Source: Centipeda infelix ATCC 43532 (GTDB lineage Bacteria > Bacillota > Negativicutes > Selenomonadales > Selenomonadaceae). From it: DNA of 64,000 bases. Shown piece by piece: positions 62,665-64,000 of the stretch. The stretch lies in the NCBI RefSeq assembly GCF_000234095.1, contig NZ_JH376798.1, forward strand, positions 456,516 through 520,515. Reading direction: 5' to 3'. The notes beneath the pieces are model-generated. The model was not told the origin of the DNA and searched no databases. It saw nothing but the letters and a program-made list of their open reading frames with translations. How positions within the stretch are numbered: position 1 is the first letter of the stretch; each line of letters begins with the position of its first letter. The position numbers were made by a program, and so were the translations under genes.

Positions 62665-64000
62665 ATGGATCAGAAGCATATCCGCAATTTTTCCATCATC
62701 GCCCACATCGACCACGGCAAATCCACCATCGCCGACCGTCTCATCGAGTATACGGGCACGCTCAGCGAGCGCGAGATGGAGGCGCAGGTGCTTGACAGCA
62801 TGGATCTCGAGCGCGAGCGCGGCATCACGATCAAGGCGCAGACCGTCCGCCTCGACTATCGCGGCGAGGACGGCGAGCTGTACGAGCTGAACCTGATCGA
62901 CACGCCGGGGCACGTCGACTTCAACTATGAGGTCTCGCGCAGCCTTGCCGCGTGCGAGGGCGCACTCCTCGTCGTCGACGCAGCACAGGGGGTGGAGGCA
63001 CAGACCCTTGCGAACGTCTACCTCGCGCTGGAGCACGACCTTGAGATCGTACCCGTCATCAACAAGATCGACCTGCCGAGTGCCGAACCCGAGCGCGTGA
63101 AAAATGAGATCGAGGACACCATCGGCCTCGACGCGAGTGCCGCCGTCCTCACCTCGGCCAAGACGGGGCTCGGCATCAAGGAAGTCCTCGATGCCGTTGT
63201 CGCCTACATCCCACCGCCGGAGGGCGATTCCGATGCACCGCTCCGCGCACTCATCTTTGACTCGTACTTCGACCCGTACAAGGGCGTGATTGCGAACGTG
63301 CGCGTGAAAGAGGGCACAATCAAAAAAGGCATGAAGTTAAAGCTCATGGCGACGGGCAAGACCTTCGACGTGACCGATGTCGGCTGCTTCCGTCCGCAAC
63401 CCGTTGACACAGGGGAACTCGGGACGGGGGAGGTCGGCTTTATTGCGGGCGCACTCAAGGATGTCCGTGATGTGCGCGTGGGCGACACCGTGACAAGTGC
63501 GGAGCATCCCGCGAGCGAGGCGCTTCCCGGCTATCGCGGGGTGACCCCGATGGTGTTCTGCGGGCTGTACCCCGAGGACAGCAAGGACTACGACAACCTC
63601 CGTGAGGCACTGGAAAAGCTCCAGCTCAACGATGCCGCACTCGTCTTTGAGCCGGAGACCTCCATCGCACTTGGCTTCGGCTTCCGCTGCGGCTTCCTCG
63701 GGTTGCTCCACATGGATGTCATACAGGAACGTCTCGAACGCGAGTACAACCTTGGGCTCATCATGACAGCGCCCTCCGTCGTCTACCATGTCTACCGCAC
63801 CGACGGGACGATGGTCGAGGTCAGCAACCCCGCCGACCTCCCGCCCCAGACCGAGATCGACCACATCGAGGAGCCGTGTGTCAAGGCGACCGTCATCGTA
63901 CCGAAGGACTACGTTGGCGCGGTCATGGAGATCTCGCAGGAAAAGCGCGGTGTGTTCCAGACCATGGACTACCTCGACGCGACGCGCGTCACCGTCATCT
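62665..64000 (+). CDS. lepA: Elongation factor 4 (LepA), 3' end beyond the window
   Basis: A translational GTPase that back-translocates or remodels stalled ribosomes. The first 445 codons are present; the usual length is about 600, so the C-terminal domain lies outside. The G1 motif is [10 protein letters not shown]2/switch I follows in [16 protein letters not shown]3 is DTPGH, G4 is NKID and G5 is [29 protein letters not shown] is the LepA-specific block after domain II. GGGGAAAGGGAG stands before the ATG, 30 bp after the Nif3-like gene. Confidence 0.97.
   Translation, partial: MDQKHIRNFSIIAHIDHGKSTIADRLIEYTGTLSEREMEAQVLDSMDLERERGITIKAQTVRLDYRGEDGELYELNLIDTPGHVDFNYEVSRSLAACEGALLVVDAAQGVEAQTLANVYLALEHDLEIVPVINKIDLPSAEPERVKNEIEDTIGLDASAAVLTSAKTGLGIKEVLDAVVAYIPPPEGDSDAPLRALIFDSYFDPYKGVIANVRVKEGTIKKGMKLKLMATGKTFDVTDVGCFRPQPVDTGELGTGEVGFIAGALKDVRDVRVGDTVTSAEHPASEALPGYRGVTPMVFCGLYPEDSKDYDNLREALEKLQLNDAALVFEPETSIALGFGFRCGFLGLLHMDVIQERLEREYNLGLIMTAPSVVYHVYRTDGTMVEVSNPADLPPQTEIDHIEEPCVKATVIVPKDYVGAVMEISQEKRGVFQTMDYLDATRVTVI

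Overview
The window reads as chromosomal DNA of a GC-rich, Gram-negative-walled Firmicute, most likely a Negativicutes member close to Selenomonas or Centipeda. This is an inference from gene content (a dnaG-rpoD-rpoD block, an atpI-BEFHAGDC operon, a TRAP transporter, narGHJI, TrmK and Nif3-like genes) and codon style; no 16S gene is present. Almost all the DNA is accounted for by ordinary dense operons. The unusual material lies in two repeat families, in regulatory sites and in one structured RNA locus.

Layout. 1-850: palindromic GC-rich repeats around a DUF559 nuclease-like gene. 848-1519: a TRIC/UPF0126 channel. 1616-8755: a leftward eight-gene operon, a DctPQM TRAP importer followed by a 2-hydroxyacid dehydrogenase, DgoK, DgoA-like aldolase, KdgK and Eda. 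It is faced by a divergent GntR/FadR regulator (9002-9706), and a perfect palindromic operator sits on the operon promoter. 9807-13336: molbindin, an LPP20-like secreted protein, a DUF4198 metal-binding candidate, a YefM/YoeB pair and a small unknown. 13945-20776: the complete F1Fo ATP synthase operon. 20882-26039: a second toxin-antitoxin pair, an AI-2E transporter family protein, Dps, an O-acetylhomoserine sulfhydrylase, tRNA-Ser and SerC. 26166-31023: a CBS-domain hemolysin-family protein and a leftward three-gene glycan/lipid operon. 31177-35196: a CinA N-terminal domain protein, an SGNH hydrolase, a small unknown and two tandem bacteriohemerythrins. 36116-41716: a giant DUF4132 protein with a small partner. 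41991-48292: narGHJI nitrate reductase. 48407-54883: an Rpn-like fragment, GH1 phospho-glycosidase, DUF389, a SLC13/ArsB-like permease, Maf and RadC. 54985-60605: UspA, Dgt, DnaG and two tandem primary sigma factors. 60606-61018: a structured non-coding RNA with its own promoter, then tRNA-Asn. 61092-64000: TrmK, a Nif3-like protein and LepA (cut by the window end).

Links between regions. narGHJI and the distant molbindin gene each have a TGTGA-N6-TCACA-type Fnr/Crp box centred exactly 41.5 bp before a predicted start point, suggesting joint anaerobic control of a molybdoenzyme and a molybdate-binding protein. A dispersed MITE-like element of about 165 bp, with deleted forms, recurs at least nine times. 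Its left end carries stop codons in all three frames and supplies, or immediately adjoins, the stop codons of five genes here. A second palindromic repeat lies directly in front of the DUF559 gene and recurs at 13.4 kb and 26.1 kb.
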